Source: Acidimicrobiaceae bacterium (GTDB lineage: Bacteria; Actinomycetota; Acidimicrobiia; Acidimicrobiales; Bog-793). Taken from it: 35,124 nucleotides of DNA. The notes below the pieces were generated by a model. That model searched no databases, was not told where the DNA came from, and was given only the letters and a program-made list of their open reading frames with translations. Below are positions 1-8,453 of this stretch, piece after piece. Position numbers and translations under genes: made by a program. The stretch lies in NCBI GenBank assembly GCA_025464005.1, contig JAODBO010000039.1, positions 1-35,124 on the forward strand, written 5' to 3'. Numbering within the stretch: position 1 is the first letter of the stretch; the number at the start of each line of letters is the position of its first letter.

Positions 1-270
1 CAGGCGCGCGACGAGGGCGTGCGCGGACCGCTCTGTCGCCACCTCGGGGTCCCGACGGCCTACGTCGCCCACGCCAAGCCGGACACGATCCTCGCGCGCC
101 TCGGCCTCGACCCGGCCGGCATCGCCACGGCCACCCGGGAGAGCCTGCTGCGCCTCGACGCACCACTGCTCGAGCACGGCGCCGAGGCCGCACGGGCCGC
201 GGCGGTGGAGCCGCGGTCGGGCGGTGCCTCGGCCGGTATCGGAGCCGGTCGCGGGCGCGTCGCCCGATGA
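1..270 (+). CDS. dxs: 1-deoxy-D-xylulose-5-phosphate synthase, C-terminal fragment (probable)
   Basis: The window opens inside a reading frame that ends with TGA at 268-270; the 5' end lies outside. The visible 89 residues include a segment reading HLGVPTAYVAHAKPDTILARL followed by GLDPAGIA. This resembles the end of the transketolase C-terminal domain of DXS, where a conserved 'lGiPd.fi.HG....ll..lGLd..gI' stretch precedes the stop. DXS condenses pyruvate and glyceraldehyde-3-phosphate in the first step of the MEP isoprenoid pathway. Its place directly upstream of hpnC, with a 4-nt ATGA overlap, fits, since dxs is often found in actinobacterial hopanoid clusters. About 30 residues after the conserved part are Ala/Arg/Gly-rich and look like a non-conserved tail. 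The thiamine-binding and catalytic parts are not visible, so another transketolase-like C-terminus cannot be excluded. Confidence 0.68.
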   Translation, partial: QARDEGVRGPLCRHLGVPTAYVAHAKPDTILARLGLDPAGIATATRESLLRLDAPLLEHGAEAARAAAVEPRSGGASAGIGAGRGRVAR

Positions 271-1136
271 CGATGACCGGCGAGGCCCCGACGCCACTGC
301 GGCCGCGGCTCGACGCGGACGCCGTCATGGCCAAGTCCGCCTCGGAGAACTTCACGGTCGCCTCCCTCTTGCTGCCTCGCGCGATCCGGGAGCACTTCCT
401 CGCGGTCTACGGCTTCGCTCGCTTCGTCGACGACGTCGGCGATCTCGCGCCCGGGGACCGAAGCCGGCAGCTCGACTGGGTCGAGGCCGAGATCGACCGT
501 GCGCTCGCCGGCAAGGCGGAGCATCCAGTGTTCGTACGGATCGGGCGCACCGCCGGCGAGCTCGGTCTTGGGCGCCAGCCGTTCGTCGAGCTCCTCGCCG
601 CCAACCGCCAGGACCAGATCGTCGACCGGTACGCGACCTATGCCGAGCTCGAGGCGTACTGCGCCCTCTCGGCCAATCCGGTCGGTCGCCTCGTGCTCGC
701 CGTGCTCGGTCGTAGTGACGATCTTGCCGTGCACCTGTCCGACCAGGTCTGCACCGGCCTGCAGCTCGTGGAGCACTGGCAGGACGTCGGCGAGGACTAC
801 CGCGCCGGGCGCGTCTATCTCCCGCTCGAGGACCTGGAGCGCTTCGGGGTCGAGGTCACCGAGCTCGGGGGGGTGCGTGTGAGCCACGCCTTTCGCCGGC
901 TCATGGCCTTCGAGGTCGGCCGGGCCCGCGACCTGCTCCACGCCGGCGCTCCGCTCGTCCGGCTGCTCTCGGGGTCGGGGCGCGTCGCGATCGCCGGCTT
1001 CGTCGGCGGGGGCCTCGCCCAGCTCGACGCCATCGAGCGCGACGCGTACGACGTTCTCTCGCACGCCGTAAAGGCGTCGAAGGCGGCGATGGCGACACGC
1101 ACGGCGGCGGTCTTCCTAGGAAGGGCGCATCGGTGA
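267..1136 (+). CDS. hpnC: Hydroxysqualene synthase HpnC
   Basis: 289-residue squalene/phytoene synthase family protein. It shows the first aspartate-rich motif DDVGD at residues 55-59, and the second Asp motif QDVGED at 172-177 followed by RAGRVYLP. In the HpnCDE route, HpnC converts presqualene diphosphate to hydroxysqualene; assignment to HpnC rather than HpnD rests on its position first in the hpnC-D-E trio, the QDVGED second motif (the next gene has RDIVED) and overall likeness. The ATG at 267 overlaps the upstream stop (ATGA), and the end overlaps hpnD (GTGA), so it is translated as part of one operon. A phytoene synthase role is unlikely given the hopanoid neighbours. Cytosolic or membrane-associated; no signal peptide or membrane segment is visible. 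Confidence 0.93.
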   Translation: MTMTGEAPTPLRPRLDADAVMAKSASENFTVASLLLPRAIREHFLAVYGFARFVDDVGDLAPGDRSRQLDWVEAEIDRALAGKAEHPVFVRIGRTAGELGLGRQPFVELLAANRQDQIVDRYATYAELEAYCALSANPVGRLVLAVLGRSDDLAVHLSDQVCTGLQLVEHWQDVGEDYRAGRVYLPLEDLERFGVEVTELGGVRVSHAFRRLMAFEVGRARDLLHAGAPLVRLLSGSGRVAIAGFVGGGLAQLDAIERDAYDVLSHAVKASKAAMATRTAAVFLGRAHR

Positions 1137-1990
1137 CCGGTCTCGAGCTCGCCGCCGCGTACGCCCGCTGTGAGGAGATCACCAAGGTCGAGGCGAAGAA
1201 CTTCGCGTACGGCATCCGGCTGCTCCCGACACCGAAGCGCCAGGCGATGTCGGCGCTGTACGCGTTCGCGCGCCGGGTCGACGACGTCGGCGACGGGCCC
1301 GGCTCGGCGGCCGACAAGCTCGTGGCCCTCGCCGAGATCCGCAAGCAGGTCGAGTCCCTCCACGCGCCCCAGCCGGCCGGCGACGCCGTGCTCGTCGCGC
1401 TCGGCGACGCCGTCACCCGCTACCCGATCCCCCTCGGCGCGCTCGACGAGCTCGTGACCGGCTGCGAGATGGACTGCAGGCAGGAGCGTTACGAGACCTT
1501 CGAAGACCTCGTCGTCTACTGCCGTTGCGTCGCCGGCTCGATCGGCCGGCTCTCGCTCGGGGTCTTCGGCAGCACCGACCCAGACCTGGCGACCGGCCTC
1601 GCCGACACGCTCGGCATCGGCTTACAGGTGACGAACATCCTGCGAGACATCGTCGAGGACCGCGACGTGATGGGCAGGGTCTACCTCCCCGAGCAGGACC
1701 TCGCGCGTTTCGGCTGCGCCGCGGATGCCGGTGGGCCACTCCCCGCGCTCGTCGACCTCGTCCGTTTCGAGGCCGGTCGGGCCAAGGAGCGCTACGCCGA
1801 GGGTCTCGGCTTGCTCGACCTTCTGGACCGCCGGTCCCGCGCGTGTGTCGCCGCGATGGCCGGCATCTACCGCCGCCTGCTCGACCGGATAGACCGCGAC
1901 CCGCTCGCGGTGCTCGACCACCGTGTGTCGCTGCCAACGTGGGAGAAGGCCTGGGTCGCGGCGCGCAGCCTCGCGGGGGCCGGCGCGTGA
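1133..1990 (+). CDS. hpnD: Presqualene diphosphate synthase HpnD
   Basis: 285 residues, squalene/phytoene synthase fold. The substrate-binding Asp motifs are both present: DDVGD at 50-54 and NILRDIVED at 168-176, followed by GRVYLP. HpnD joins two farnesyl diphosphates head to head into presqualene diphosphate. The GTG start at 1133 overlaps the hpnC stop by four bases; an AGGAAGG-type ribosome site sits at about 1118-1124. The protein is about as long as known HpnD proteins and is clearly paralogous to the preceding hpnC. The gene ends in a GTGA overlap with hpnE. Confidence 0.93.
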   Translation: MTGLELAAAYARCEEITKVEAKNFAYGIRLLPTPKRQAMSALYAFARRVDDVGDGPGSAADKLVALAEIRKQVESLHAPQPAGDAVLVALGDAVTRYPIPLGALDELVTGCEMDCRQERYETFEDLVVYCRCVAGSIGRLSLGVFGSTDPDLATGLADTLGIGLQVTNILRDIVEDRDVMGRVYLPEQDLARFGCAADAGGPLPALVDLVRFEAGRAKERYAEGLGLLDLLDRRSRACVAAMAGIYRRLLDRIDRDPLAVLDHRVSLPTWEKAWVAARSLAGAGA

Positions 1991-3420
1991 GCGGGACTGG
2001 CGCACCGCGCGTCGTCGTCGTCGGTGGTGGCCTAGCCGGCCTTGCCGCAGCGATCGGCTGCGCGGACGGTGGAGCGGAGGTGACGCTTCTCGAGGGCCGG
2101 CCTCGGCTCGGAGGCGCCACGTGGTCCTTCGAACGCAACGGCCTCCACTTCGACAACGGCCAGCACGTCTACATGCGCTGCTGCACCGCGTATCGCCGGT
2201 TCCTCGACCGGATCGGATCGGCCGCAGACGCTCCGATCCAGGATCGCCTCGCCATCCCGGTCCTGAAGCCGGGCGCGAGCGGTGGCGAGCCGGTGGTGTC
2301 CTGGATCCGGCGGAGCGGCCTGCCCGCTCCGCTGCACCTCGCCTCGTCGCTGTTGACCTACCGCCATCTTGCGCTCGCCGACCGCCTGCGCCTTGGCCGC
2401 GCCGCGCTCGCGCTGCGACGCCTGCGCCTCACGGACACGGCACTCGACGCAGAGACCTTCGGCGCGTTCCTCGAGCGTCACGGCCAGCGCCCGGCCGCGG
2501 TCGAGGCGTTGTGGGACCTCATCGCGTTGCCGACGGTGAACGTGCGCGCCGACGAGGCGTCGCTCGCGCTCGCGGCCAAGGTCTTCAAGACGGGACTGCT
2601 CGAGGAGTCGGGTGCCGCCGACCTCGGCTGGGCCCGCGTCCCACTGTCCCGGCTGCACGCCGATCCCGCCGCCGCGGTACTCCGCCGTGCGGGAGCGACG
2701 GTCCGTCGACGCGCAAAGGTGACCGAGATCCGTCTCGCGCCGGCCTCGACGGACAGCGTTGGGCGACGCAGGGCGACCGGTGTCGTCGTCGACGGCGAGC
2801 TCCTCGAGGCAGATGCCGTCGTGCTCGCGGTGCCGCATGAGTCCGCTGCCGAGCTGCTTCCCGAGGGAGCCGTGATCGACCCAACGGCGCTGCAGGGCCT
2901 CGGCCGCTCGCCGATCGTGGACGTCCACGTCGTCTACGACCGTCGCGTCCTCGAGCACGAGGTTGCCGCAGCTGTCGGCTCACCGGTGCAGTACGTGTTC
3001 GACACGACCGAGTCCTCCGGTCTCGACCCTGCCCACGGTCAGTGCGTCGCGGTCTCCATCTCGGGGGCGGACGATGAGCACGGCCAGCGCCCCGCCGTGC
3101 TCATCGAGAAGTACACGACAGCGCTCGCCGAGCTGTTCCCCGCCGCCCGCGCGGCGACAGTCGTCGACGCGGTCGTGACGCGAGAGCACGCGGCCACCTT
3201 CCGGGGCGCTCCGGGCACGCGTCGGCTTCGGCCTCGTCCCGAGAGTGGCGTCGGGGGTCTGTTCTTGGCCGGGGCGTGGACCGACACGGGCTGGCCCGCG
3301 ACTATGGAGGGTGCTGTGCGAAGTGGGGTTGCAGCGGCGGCAGGGGCGCTGCGCGCCCTCGGCAACGAGCGTGGTGCTCCTCGGACGACCGAGGAGCTGT
3401 CCGAGGAGGTTGTGGCGTGA
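1987..3420 (+). CDS. hpnE: Hydroxysqualene dehydroxylase HpnE (FAD-dependent)
   Basis: 477 residues from GTG 1987. The frame stays open much further upstream, but the Rossmann strand starts almost immediately after this GTG and the overlap with hpnD (GTGA) matches the other junctions. The N-terminus has the dinucleotide-binding motif VVVVGGGLAG at about 9-18 with an acidic residue at 36. The C-terminus carries FLAGAWTDTGWPATMEGA, the FAD-contact signature of carotenoid/squalene-type amine oxidoreductases. HpnE reduces hydroxysqualene to squalene, completing the three-protein route from FPP. Phytoene desaturase-like activity is the alternative by family, but the order hpnC-hpnD-hpnE makes HpnE much more likely. 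Confidence 0.92.
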   Translation: MSGTGAPRVVVVGGGLAGLAAAIGCADGGAEVTLLEGRPRLGGATWSFERNGLHFDNGQHVYMRCCTAYRRFLDRIGSAADAPIQDRLAIPVLKPGASGGEPVVSWIRRSGLPAPLHLASSLLTYRHLALADRLRLGRAALALRRLRLTDTALDAETFGAFLERHGQRPAAVEALWDLIALPTVNVRADEASLALAAKVFKTGLLEESGAADLGWARVPLSRLHADPAAAVLRRAGATVRRRAKVTEIRLAPASTDSVGRRRATGVVVDGELLEADAVVLAVPHESAAELLPEGAVIDPTALQGLGRSPIVDVHVVYDRRVLEHEVAAAVGSPVQYVFDTTESSGLDPAHGQCVAVSISGADDEHGQRPAVLIEKYTTALAELFPAARAATVVDAVVTREHAATFRGAPGTRRLRPRPESGVGGLFLAGAWTDTGWPATMEGAVRSGVAAAAGALRALGNERGAPRTTEELSEEVVA

Positions 3421-4466
3421 TTCCGACACAGAGCGTCCCGGAGGTCCTGCACCGGGCGCGCGAGCTCGTCACGCCTGCTCTGCGCAGTGCCGTCGGCCGT
3501 TTGTCACCGGAGCTGCGTCCCCTCGCCGAGTACCACCTCGGCTGGTGCGACGCCGAGGGCCGACCGACTGGAGGCGACGGGGGCAAGGGCGTCCGCCAGG
3601 CGCTCGCCGTGCTGTCGGCCGAGGCCGTCGGCGCGCACGCGATGACGGGTGTGCCCGGCGCGGTAGCGGTCGAGCTCGTCCACAACTTCTCCCTGATCCA
3701 CGACGACGTCATCGACGAGGACGCCGAGCGGCGCCACCGCCCGACGGTGTGGGCGCTCTTTGGGATCGGCCGCGCCGTCATCGCCGGCGACGCCCTCCTC
3801 GCGCTCGCTCAGCAGGTCGTGCTCGAGCCGGCGCAGAGCGCCGGGTCACTCGAGGCGCCCCTCGGTCCGGACGGCGCGCGCGCCGCCCGCTGCATCGCGA
3901 ATGCGACCGCGGCGATGATCGCCGGCCAGGCGCTCGACATGGCCTTCGAGTCCGTCCCAGTCGTCGACGTGGCGGGATGCCTCGCGATGGAAGCCGGCAA
4001 GACCGGGGCGCTGCTCGGCTGCGCGTCGGCGATCGGTGCCGTCCTGGCGGGTGCGCCCGACGAGACCGTCGTGATGCTCGACACCTACGGCATGGAGCTC
4101 GGCCTCGCCTTCCAGGCGGTCGACGACCTCCTCGGCATCTGGGGCGACCCGGTGGCGACGGGCAAGCCCGCCTGGAGCGACCTCCGCCAGCATAAGAAGA
4201 CGCTTCCCGTGGCTGCCGCGCTCGCGGTGGGCGACGGTAAGGCCGAGGAGCTCGCCTGGCTGCTGGCCCTCGAGCACCTCGAGGAGGCGCAGGTCGCGCG
4301 CGCCGCCGCGCTCGTCGAGGAGTGCGGCGGGCGGACCGCGGCGGCCGACGAAGCCGACCGGCGTCTCGCCGCGGCGCTCGCAGCGCTGGAGGCCGCGAAG
4401 CTGGTCGGCAGCGCAGCAGAGGAGCTGGCCGAGGTCGCGCGGTTCGTCGTCGAGCGGGAGTTCTAG
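3417..4466 (+). CDS. Short-chain polyprenyl diphosphate synthase (FPP/GGPP synthase type)
   Basis: 349 residues from GTG 3417, which overlaps the hpnE stop; the longer open frame upstream is a shadow of hpnE. Shows the first Asp-rich motif HDDVIDED (DDxxD, no two-residue insertion) after NFSLI, and the second motif QAVDDLLGIWGDP. It condenses IPP with allylic diphosphates. A phenylalanine lies five residues before the DDxxD, the position where an aromatic residue limits product length, which favours FPP or GGPP over long chains. In this operon the logical product is FPP, the substrate of HpnD. The exact chain length cannot be read from sequence. The final 60 or so residues are Ala/Glu-rich and helical-looking, as in family members. 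The two-base gap to shc (stop TAG 4464-4466, ATG 4469) keeps the operon tight. Confidence 0.9.
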   Translation: MIPTQSVPEVLHRARELVTPALRSAVGRLSPELRPLAEYHLGWCDAEGRPTGGDGGKGVRQALAVLSAEAVGAHAMTGVPGAVAVELVHNFSLIHDDVIDEDAERRHRPTVWALFGIGRAVIAGDALLALAQQVVLEPAQSAGSLEAPLGPDGARAARCIANATAAMIAGQALDMAFESVPVVDVAGCLAMEAGKTGALLGCASAIGAVLAGAPDETVVMLDTYGMELGLAFQAVDDLLGIWGDPVATGKPAWSDLRQHKKTLPVAAALAVGDGKAEELAWLLALEHLEEAQVARAAALVEECGGRTAAADEADRRLAAALAALEAAKLVGSAAEELAEVARFVVEREF

Positions 4467-4468
4467 GG

Positions 4469-6613
4469 ATGGCGACCGAGCGGTCGGACTTCGTCCCAGC
4501 GGCGGAGCACGCGGCCGCCAGCGACACCCTGGCGAAGTCGCGGAGCTACCTGCTCTCGTTGCAATCGCCCGAAGGCTGGTGGAAGGGCGACCTCGAGACC
4601 AACGTCACGATGGACGCCGAGGACCTTATGTTGCGGGAGTTCCTCGGCAACCGGGACGCGGACGACACCGCCGCGGCGGCGAGATGGATCCGCTCGCAGC
4701 AGCGCGAGGACGGCACCTGGGCCAACTACTACGGAGGTCCCGGCGACCTTTCCACGACCGCCGAGGCCTACGTGGCGCTGCGAATCGCCGGAGACTCACC
4801 GCAGGATCCCCACATGGAGATCGCCTCGCGCTTCGTGCGAGAGCGGGGCGGGATCGAGGCCACGAGGGTCTTCACGCGCGTCTGGCTGGCGCTGTTCGGG
4901 CTGTGGGCGTGGGACGACCTGCCCGCCATGCCGCCCGAAGTGATCCTGCTGCCCCCGCGCTTGCCCCTCAGCGTCTACGACTTCGGCTGTTGGGCCCGTC
5001 AGACCGTCGTGGCCCTCACGGTCGTCGCCGCTTACCGCCCCGTCCGACCGCTCGGCTTCGGCGTCGAAGAGCTTCGCACCGGCGTGATGCCGCGCCGCCC
5101 CGGACCGTCGCTCTTCGACTGGAAGGGCCGCTTCACGCTGCTCGATCTCGTGCTTCGCGGCTACGAGCGGCTCGCGGCGTACAGGCCGGTGCGCGCGACC
5201 GTCCGTGAGGTCGCGCTCGCCGCGGCGGAGCGGTGGATCGTGCGGCGCCAGGAGGCCGACGGTAGCTGGGGCGGCATCCAGCCTCCGTGGGTGTACTCGG
5301 TGCTCGCATTGCACCTTCGTGGCTACTCGCTCGACCACCCGGTGATCGCGAACGCCTTCGAAGGTCTCGAGCGCTTCACGATCAGGCGGGACGAGGTGCG
5401 GTGGCTCGAGGCGTGCCAGTCCCCGGTCTGGGACACAGCGCTCGCCACCATCGCACTGAGCGACGCGGGTATCGCTCCCGACGACGAACGGCTCGTGCGG
5501 GCGGCCACCTGGCTGCTCGGCGAGGAGGTCAAGGTGCGCGGCGACTGGTCCGTTCGCCGACCCGGCGTGCCCACGGGCGGATGGTCGTTCGAGTTCGCCA
5601 ATGACAGCTACCCCGATGTGGACGACACGGCAGAGGTCGTCATGGCCCTGCGCAGGGTGGCCCATCCCGACACCACCGCGGTGGACGCCGCGGCGGCGCG
5701 TGGCGTCGCCTGGATCGAGGGCATGGCCTCGCGCGACGGCGCGTGGGGTGCGTTCGACGCCGACAACATGCGCGAGATCCTCTACGAGCTGCCGTTCTCG
5801 GACTTCGGCGCCGTCATCGACCCGCCGAGCGCCGACGTGACCGCGCACGCTCTCGAGATGCTCGCCGACGAGCGCAACGTCGACCCGGCGTCCATCGAGC
5901 GTGGCGTGGCGTGGCTTCGCGCCGCCCAGGAGTACGACGGCGCCTGGTACGGCCGGTGGGGCGTCAACTACGTCTACGGCACGGGCGCCGCGGTCCCCGC
6001 GCTCGTCGCCGCGGGGGTCGCGCCGGACGACCTGGTCATCCGGCGCGCGGTGGCCTTCCTCGAGGTCCACCAGAACGACGACGGCGGCTGGGGCGAGGAC
6101 ATCCGCTCCTACGACGACCCGACGCTGCGCGGCGAGGGGATCTCGACCGCCTCGCAGACGGCGTGGGCGCTGCTCGCTCTCGTCTCCGCCGGCGAGGCGA
6201 CGAGCGCGGCGGCGCGTCGAGGCGTCGAGTTCCTCGGCGCGACCCAGCGGCCGGACGGCAACTGGGACGAGCCCTGGTATACCGGCACGGGATTTCCCGG
6301 TGACTTCTACATCAACTACCACCTCTACCGTCTCTGCTTCCCCGTGACGGCCCTCGGTCGCTGGCTGCGCGCGGTTCGTCCCGGCGGTGCGGCGCCCGAG
6401 GTCTCCTCGACGCTTTCGAAGCGTGAGTCGGCGCACGGGGGCCAGGTCCCCTCGGCACGGCTCGACATGACAGCTGCGAGCGAATCTGACGGAGACGACC
6501 TGACGAGAGCCGACGAGCACCCGACGTCGCGCGCAGGCCGGCGCACGATGTCCGGCCGGGTGCGCGGCGTTCGTCGGCGCCGTTTCGCCCGACCCTTCGA
6601 GGCGGGATCGTGA
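4469..6613 (+). CDS. shc: Squalene-hopene cyclase (HpnF)
   Basis: 714 residues. The ATG at 4469 has a GGGAG ribosome site at 4456-4460; the frame upstream of it is a shadow. The protein cyclises squalene to hopene. The catalytic DxDD motif appears as D383-V-D385-D386 followed by TAE. Several QW-type repeats (QxxxGxW) are visible, for example around QSPEGWW near the N-terminus, QEADGSWGG, and NDDGGWGED and RPDGNWDEP toward the C-terminus. It is a monotopic membrane enzyme in characterised relatives. The recognisable fold ends at about residue 638. The last 75 or so residues are hydrophilic, Arg/Ser/Gly-rich and unlike the family, making it longer than the usual 630-680. The stop overlaps the hpnG GTG. 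Confidence 0.96.
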   Translation: MATERSDFVPAAEHAAASDTLAKSRSYLLSLQSPEGWWKGDLETNVTMDAEDLMLREFLGNRDADDTAAAARWIRSQQREDGTWANYYGGPGDLSTTAEAYVALRIAGDSPQDPHMEIASRFVRERGGIEATRVFTRVWLALFGLWAWDDLPAMPPEVILLPPRLPLSVYDFGCWARQTVVALTVVAAYRPVRPLGFGVEELRTGVMPRRPGPSLFDWKGRFTLLDLVLRGYERLAAYRPVRATVREVALAAAERWIVRRQEADGSWGGIQPPWVYSVLALHLRGYSLDHPVIANAFEGLERFTIRRDEVRWLEACQSPVWDTALATIALSDAGIAPDDERLVRAATWLLGEEVKVRGDWSVRRPGVPTGGWSFEFANDSYPDVDDTAEVVMALRRVAHPDTTAVDAAAARGVAWIEGMASRDGAWGAFDADNMREILYELPFSDFGAVIDPPSADVTAHALEMLADERNVDPASIERGVAWLRAAQEYDGAWYGRWGVNYVYGTGAAVPALVAAGVAPDDLVIRRAVAFLEVHQNDDGGWGEDIRSYDDPTLRGEGISTASQTAWALLALVSAGEATSAAARRGVEFLGATQRPDGNWDEPWYTGTGFPGDFYINYHLYRLCFPVTALGRWLRAVRPGGAAPEVSSTLSKRESAHGGQVPSARLDMTAASESDGDDLTRADEHPTSRAGRRTMSGRVRGVRRRRFARPFEAGS

Positions 6614-7260
6614 CGGCCGCAGCCTCGGCAGCTCATCGCCGCGCGGCTCCGGTTTTTCTCGCTCCGCTCAGGATCGAGGCGTTCGCCATCAGGCGAGGAG
6701 CGGGCAGCGCCCCCGTCGAGCGCATCGGCATGGGGCCGGGGCGCGCGACCGCGGCGCGGGCGCGTCTCGAGCACTCGCTCGCGCCGGGCCGTGCGGTCGT
6801 GCTGCTCGGTGTCGCCGGCGCGCTCGTCGTCGGCCTCGAGCCGGGCGAGGTCGTGGTCGCGAGCTCGCTCCACTCGACGACTTCTTCCGAGCCGGTGCAT
6901 CTCGACGCGGGTGAGGAGGTCGCCGAGATACTCGAGCGGGCGGGGCTCGCGGTCCACCACGCGCCGGTGGTCTCGTCGCCTGCTGTCGTCAGCGGTGACG
7001 TGGCTCGGCGCGCGGCGACGGCCGGCGGAGCTGTCGCCGTCGACATGGAGTCGTACTGGTGCGCGCCACTTGCACGGCGCCGCCCATTTGTCGTGGTCCG
7101 AGTCGTCGTCGACGTGCCCGGTCGTGATCTGTGGTCTCTCGCTACACCGGGCGCTGCGACACGTGCGTACCGCTCTCTTGTCAGATCGGCCCGCGCCTTA
7201 AGGCACTGGTCGCCCGTTAGCGTCAATGGCAGTCCCCTCCTGGAGGTCGGTGATCTGTAA
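6610..7260 (+). CDS. hpnG: HpnG-like phosphorylase-superfamily nucleosidase
   Basis: 216 residues. GTG 6610 overlaps the shc stop (GTGA). The protein belongs to the nucleoside phosphorylase/MTA nucleosidase superfamily: LLGVAGALVVGLEPGEVVVAS is the glycine-rich strand region, VDMES at 144-148 is the ribose-contacting motif, and VRVVVD ends with Asp168, matching the base-contact Asp of the superfamily. In hopanoid pathways HpnG removes adenine from adenosylhopane to give ribosylhopane (or its phosphate). At 216 residues it is somewhat short but in range for actinobacterial versions. The TAATG junction with hpnH and the position between shc and hpnH support the assignment. Confidence 0.85.
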   Translation: MTAAASAAHRRAAPVFLAPLRIEAFAIRRGAGSAPVERIGMGPGRATAARARLEHSLAPGRAVVLLGVAGALVVGLEPGEVVVASSLHSTTSSEPVHLDAGEEVAEILERAGLAVHHAPVVSSPAVVSGDVARRAATAGGAVAVDMESYWCAPLARRRPFVVVRVVVDVPGRDLWSLATPGAATRAYRSLVRSARALRHWSPVSVNGSPLLEVGDL

Positions 7261-8267
7261 TGGGTATTCCCTTTAGGCAGAACCTTGCGATGTCGAAGTA
7301 CCTCATGACGCAAAAGTTCAAGGGCGTCAAGAAGTACCCCCTCATCGTCGAGCTCGAGCCGCTTTTCGTTTGCAACCTGGCCTGCCCGGGGTGCGGGAAG
7401 ATTCAGTACCCGACCGAGATCCTGCGCAAGCGCGTATCTCCCGAGGATGCCTTCGCCGCGGTCGAGGAGTGTGGGGCGCCCATGGTTTCCCTCGCTGGTG
7501 GCGAGCCATTGCTACATCCTCAGATCGAGGAGATCGTCCAGGGCCTCATGGCCCGCAAGCGCTTCGTGTATCTCTGCACCAATGCGGTGCTTTTGCGACG
7601 CAAGATGGACAAGTTCAAGCCGTCGCCGTACTTCTCGTGGGTCGTCCACCTCGACGGCCTCGAGGAGCGCCACGACAAGGCTGTCGACCGCGAAGGGGTG
7701 TTCCGCGAGGCGGTCGAGGCGATCCGCGAAGCCAAGCGACGGGGTTTCCGGGTCACCACGAACTCGACGTTCTTCTCGACCGACTCGCCGAAGACGGTCC
7801 GCGAGGTGCTCGACTTCCTGAACGACGACCTGAAAGTCGACGCGATGATGATCTCGCCCGCCTACGCCTACGAGAAGGCACCCGACCAGGACCACTACCT
7901 CGGTGTCACGCAGGCCCAGGAGATGTTCTCGAAGGCATTCGGCGAGGGCCACCGCAAGCGCTGGCGCCTGAATCACACCCCCCTGTTCCTCGACTTCCTC
8001 GAGGGCAAGGAGGACTACCAGTGCACGCCGTGGGGCATCCCGAGCTACTCGGTCTTCGGCTGGCAGCGTCCGTGCTACCTCATGAGCGACGGCTATACGG
8101 AGACCTACAAGGAGCTGCTCGAGACGACGGACTGGAGCAAGTACGGCCGCGGCAACGACCCGAGGTGCGACAACTGCATGGCGCACTGCGGCTACGAGCC
8201 GACCGCCGTGCTAGCGACCACGAAGTCCCTGCGCCAGTCGCTGCGCGCGGCGGTCGGTACGCACTGA
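7260..8267 (+). CDS. hpnH: Adenosylhopane synthase HpnH (radical SAM)
   Basis: 335 residues, the usual length for HpnH. The radical SAM cluster motif CxxxCxxC is C38, C42 and C45 (CNLACPGC), followed by a GGEP motif (SLAGGEPLLHP) for SAM binding. A C-terminal cysteine set (CTPWGIP, CYLM, CDNCMAHCGYEP) resembles the extended C-terminal part of HpnH proteins. The enzyme adds the 5'-deoxyadenosyl radical to hopene, forming adenosylhopane. The start ATG 7260 shares one base with the hpnG stop (TAATG), and a strong GGAGGT lies at 7242-7247. It is the last gene of the hopanoid operon in this window. Confidence 0.95.
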   Translation: MGIPFRQNLAMSKYLMTQKFKGVKKYPLIVELEPLFVCNLACPGCGKIQYPTEILRKRVSPEDAFAAVEECGAPMVSLAGGEPLLHPQIEEIVQGLMARKRFVYLCTNAVLLRRKMDKFKPSPYFSWVVHLDGLEERHDKAVDREGVFREAVEAIREAKRRGFRVTTNSTFFSTDSPKTVREVLDFLNDDLKVDAMMISPAYAYEKAPDQDHYLGVTQAQEMFSKAFGEGHRKRWRLNHTPLFLDFLEGKEDYQCTPWGIPSYSVFGWQRPCYLMSDGYTETYKELLETTDWSKYGRGNDPRCDNCMAHCGYEPTAVLATTKSLRQSLRAAVGTH

Positions 8268-8314
8268 TCGAGGGGCGGACCCGTGGCGCGACGCCAACGT
8301 CCCGGCCGCCCGCA

Positions 8315-8320
8315 TACTAT
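8315..8320 (+). promoter_or_regulatory. Possible -10 element for the tRNA-Ala gene
   Basis: TACTAT is a good -10 hexamer match in an otherwise GC-rich spacer between hpnH and the tRNA. It would start transcription near 8327, about 50 bases before the mature tRNA. No convincing -35 hexamer is seen 16-18 bases upstream, so this is a weak call. Confidence 0.35.
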
Positions 8321-8376
8321 GGCCCTCTCGGTCGACCATCCGGCATAGCCGCGGGACGGGACGGCTCGAGAGGCGA

Positions 8377-8449
8377 GGGGCCATAGCTCAGCTGGCAGAG
8401 CGCCTGGTTTGCATCCAGGAGGTCAGGGGTTCGAATCCCCTTGGCTCCA
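8377..8449 (+). tRNA. tRNA-Ala (anticodon UGC)
   Basis: 73-nt cloverleaf. Acceptor stem GGGGCCA (8377-8383) pairs with TGGCTCC (8442-8448) and includes the G3:U70 wobble pair that is the alanine identity element; the discriminator base is A8449. Anticodon stem CCTGG (8403-8407) pairs with CCAGG (8415-8419) around loop TTTGCAT, giving anticodon TGC at 8410-8412. T stem AGGGG (8425-8429) pairs with CCCCT (8437-8441) around TTCGAAT. The CCA end is not encoded: the next bases are CT. Confidence 0.98.
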
Positions 8450-8453
8450 CTCA

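Noticed and set aside
60..1064. Long minus-strand open frame opposite hpnC (334 codons)
   Set aside because: Antisense to an intact, recognisable gene. The product is Glu/Asp/Arg/Gly-rich without domains, as expected from high GC in the third codon positions of hpnC.
267..1990. hpnC/hpnD as phytoene synthases (CrtB)
   Set aside because: The family is shared, but the tandem pair followed by HpnE, squalene-hopene cyclase, HpnG and HpnH points to squalene synthesis.
4796..6520. 574-codon minus-strand frame opposite squalene-hopene cyclase
   Set aside because: Same shadow effect over a confidently identified cyclase; no start site, signal or domain.
8377..8449. tRNA-Ala as an integration (att) site of a mobile element
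   Set aside because: No integrase or repeat of the tRNA 3' end was seen in the window, and the genes nearby match the surrounding composition.
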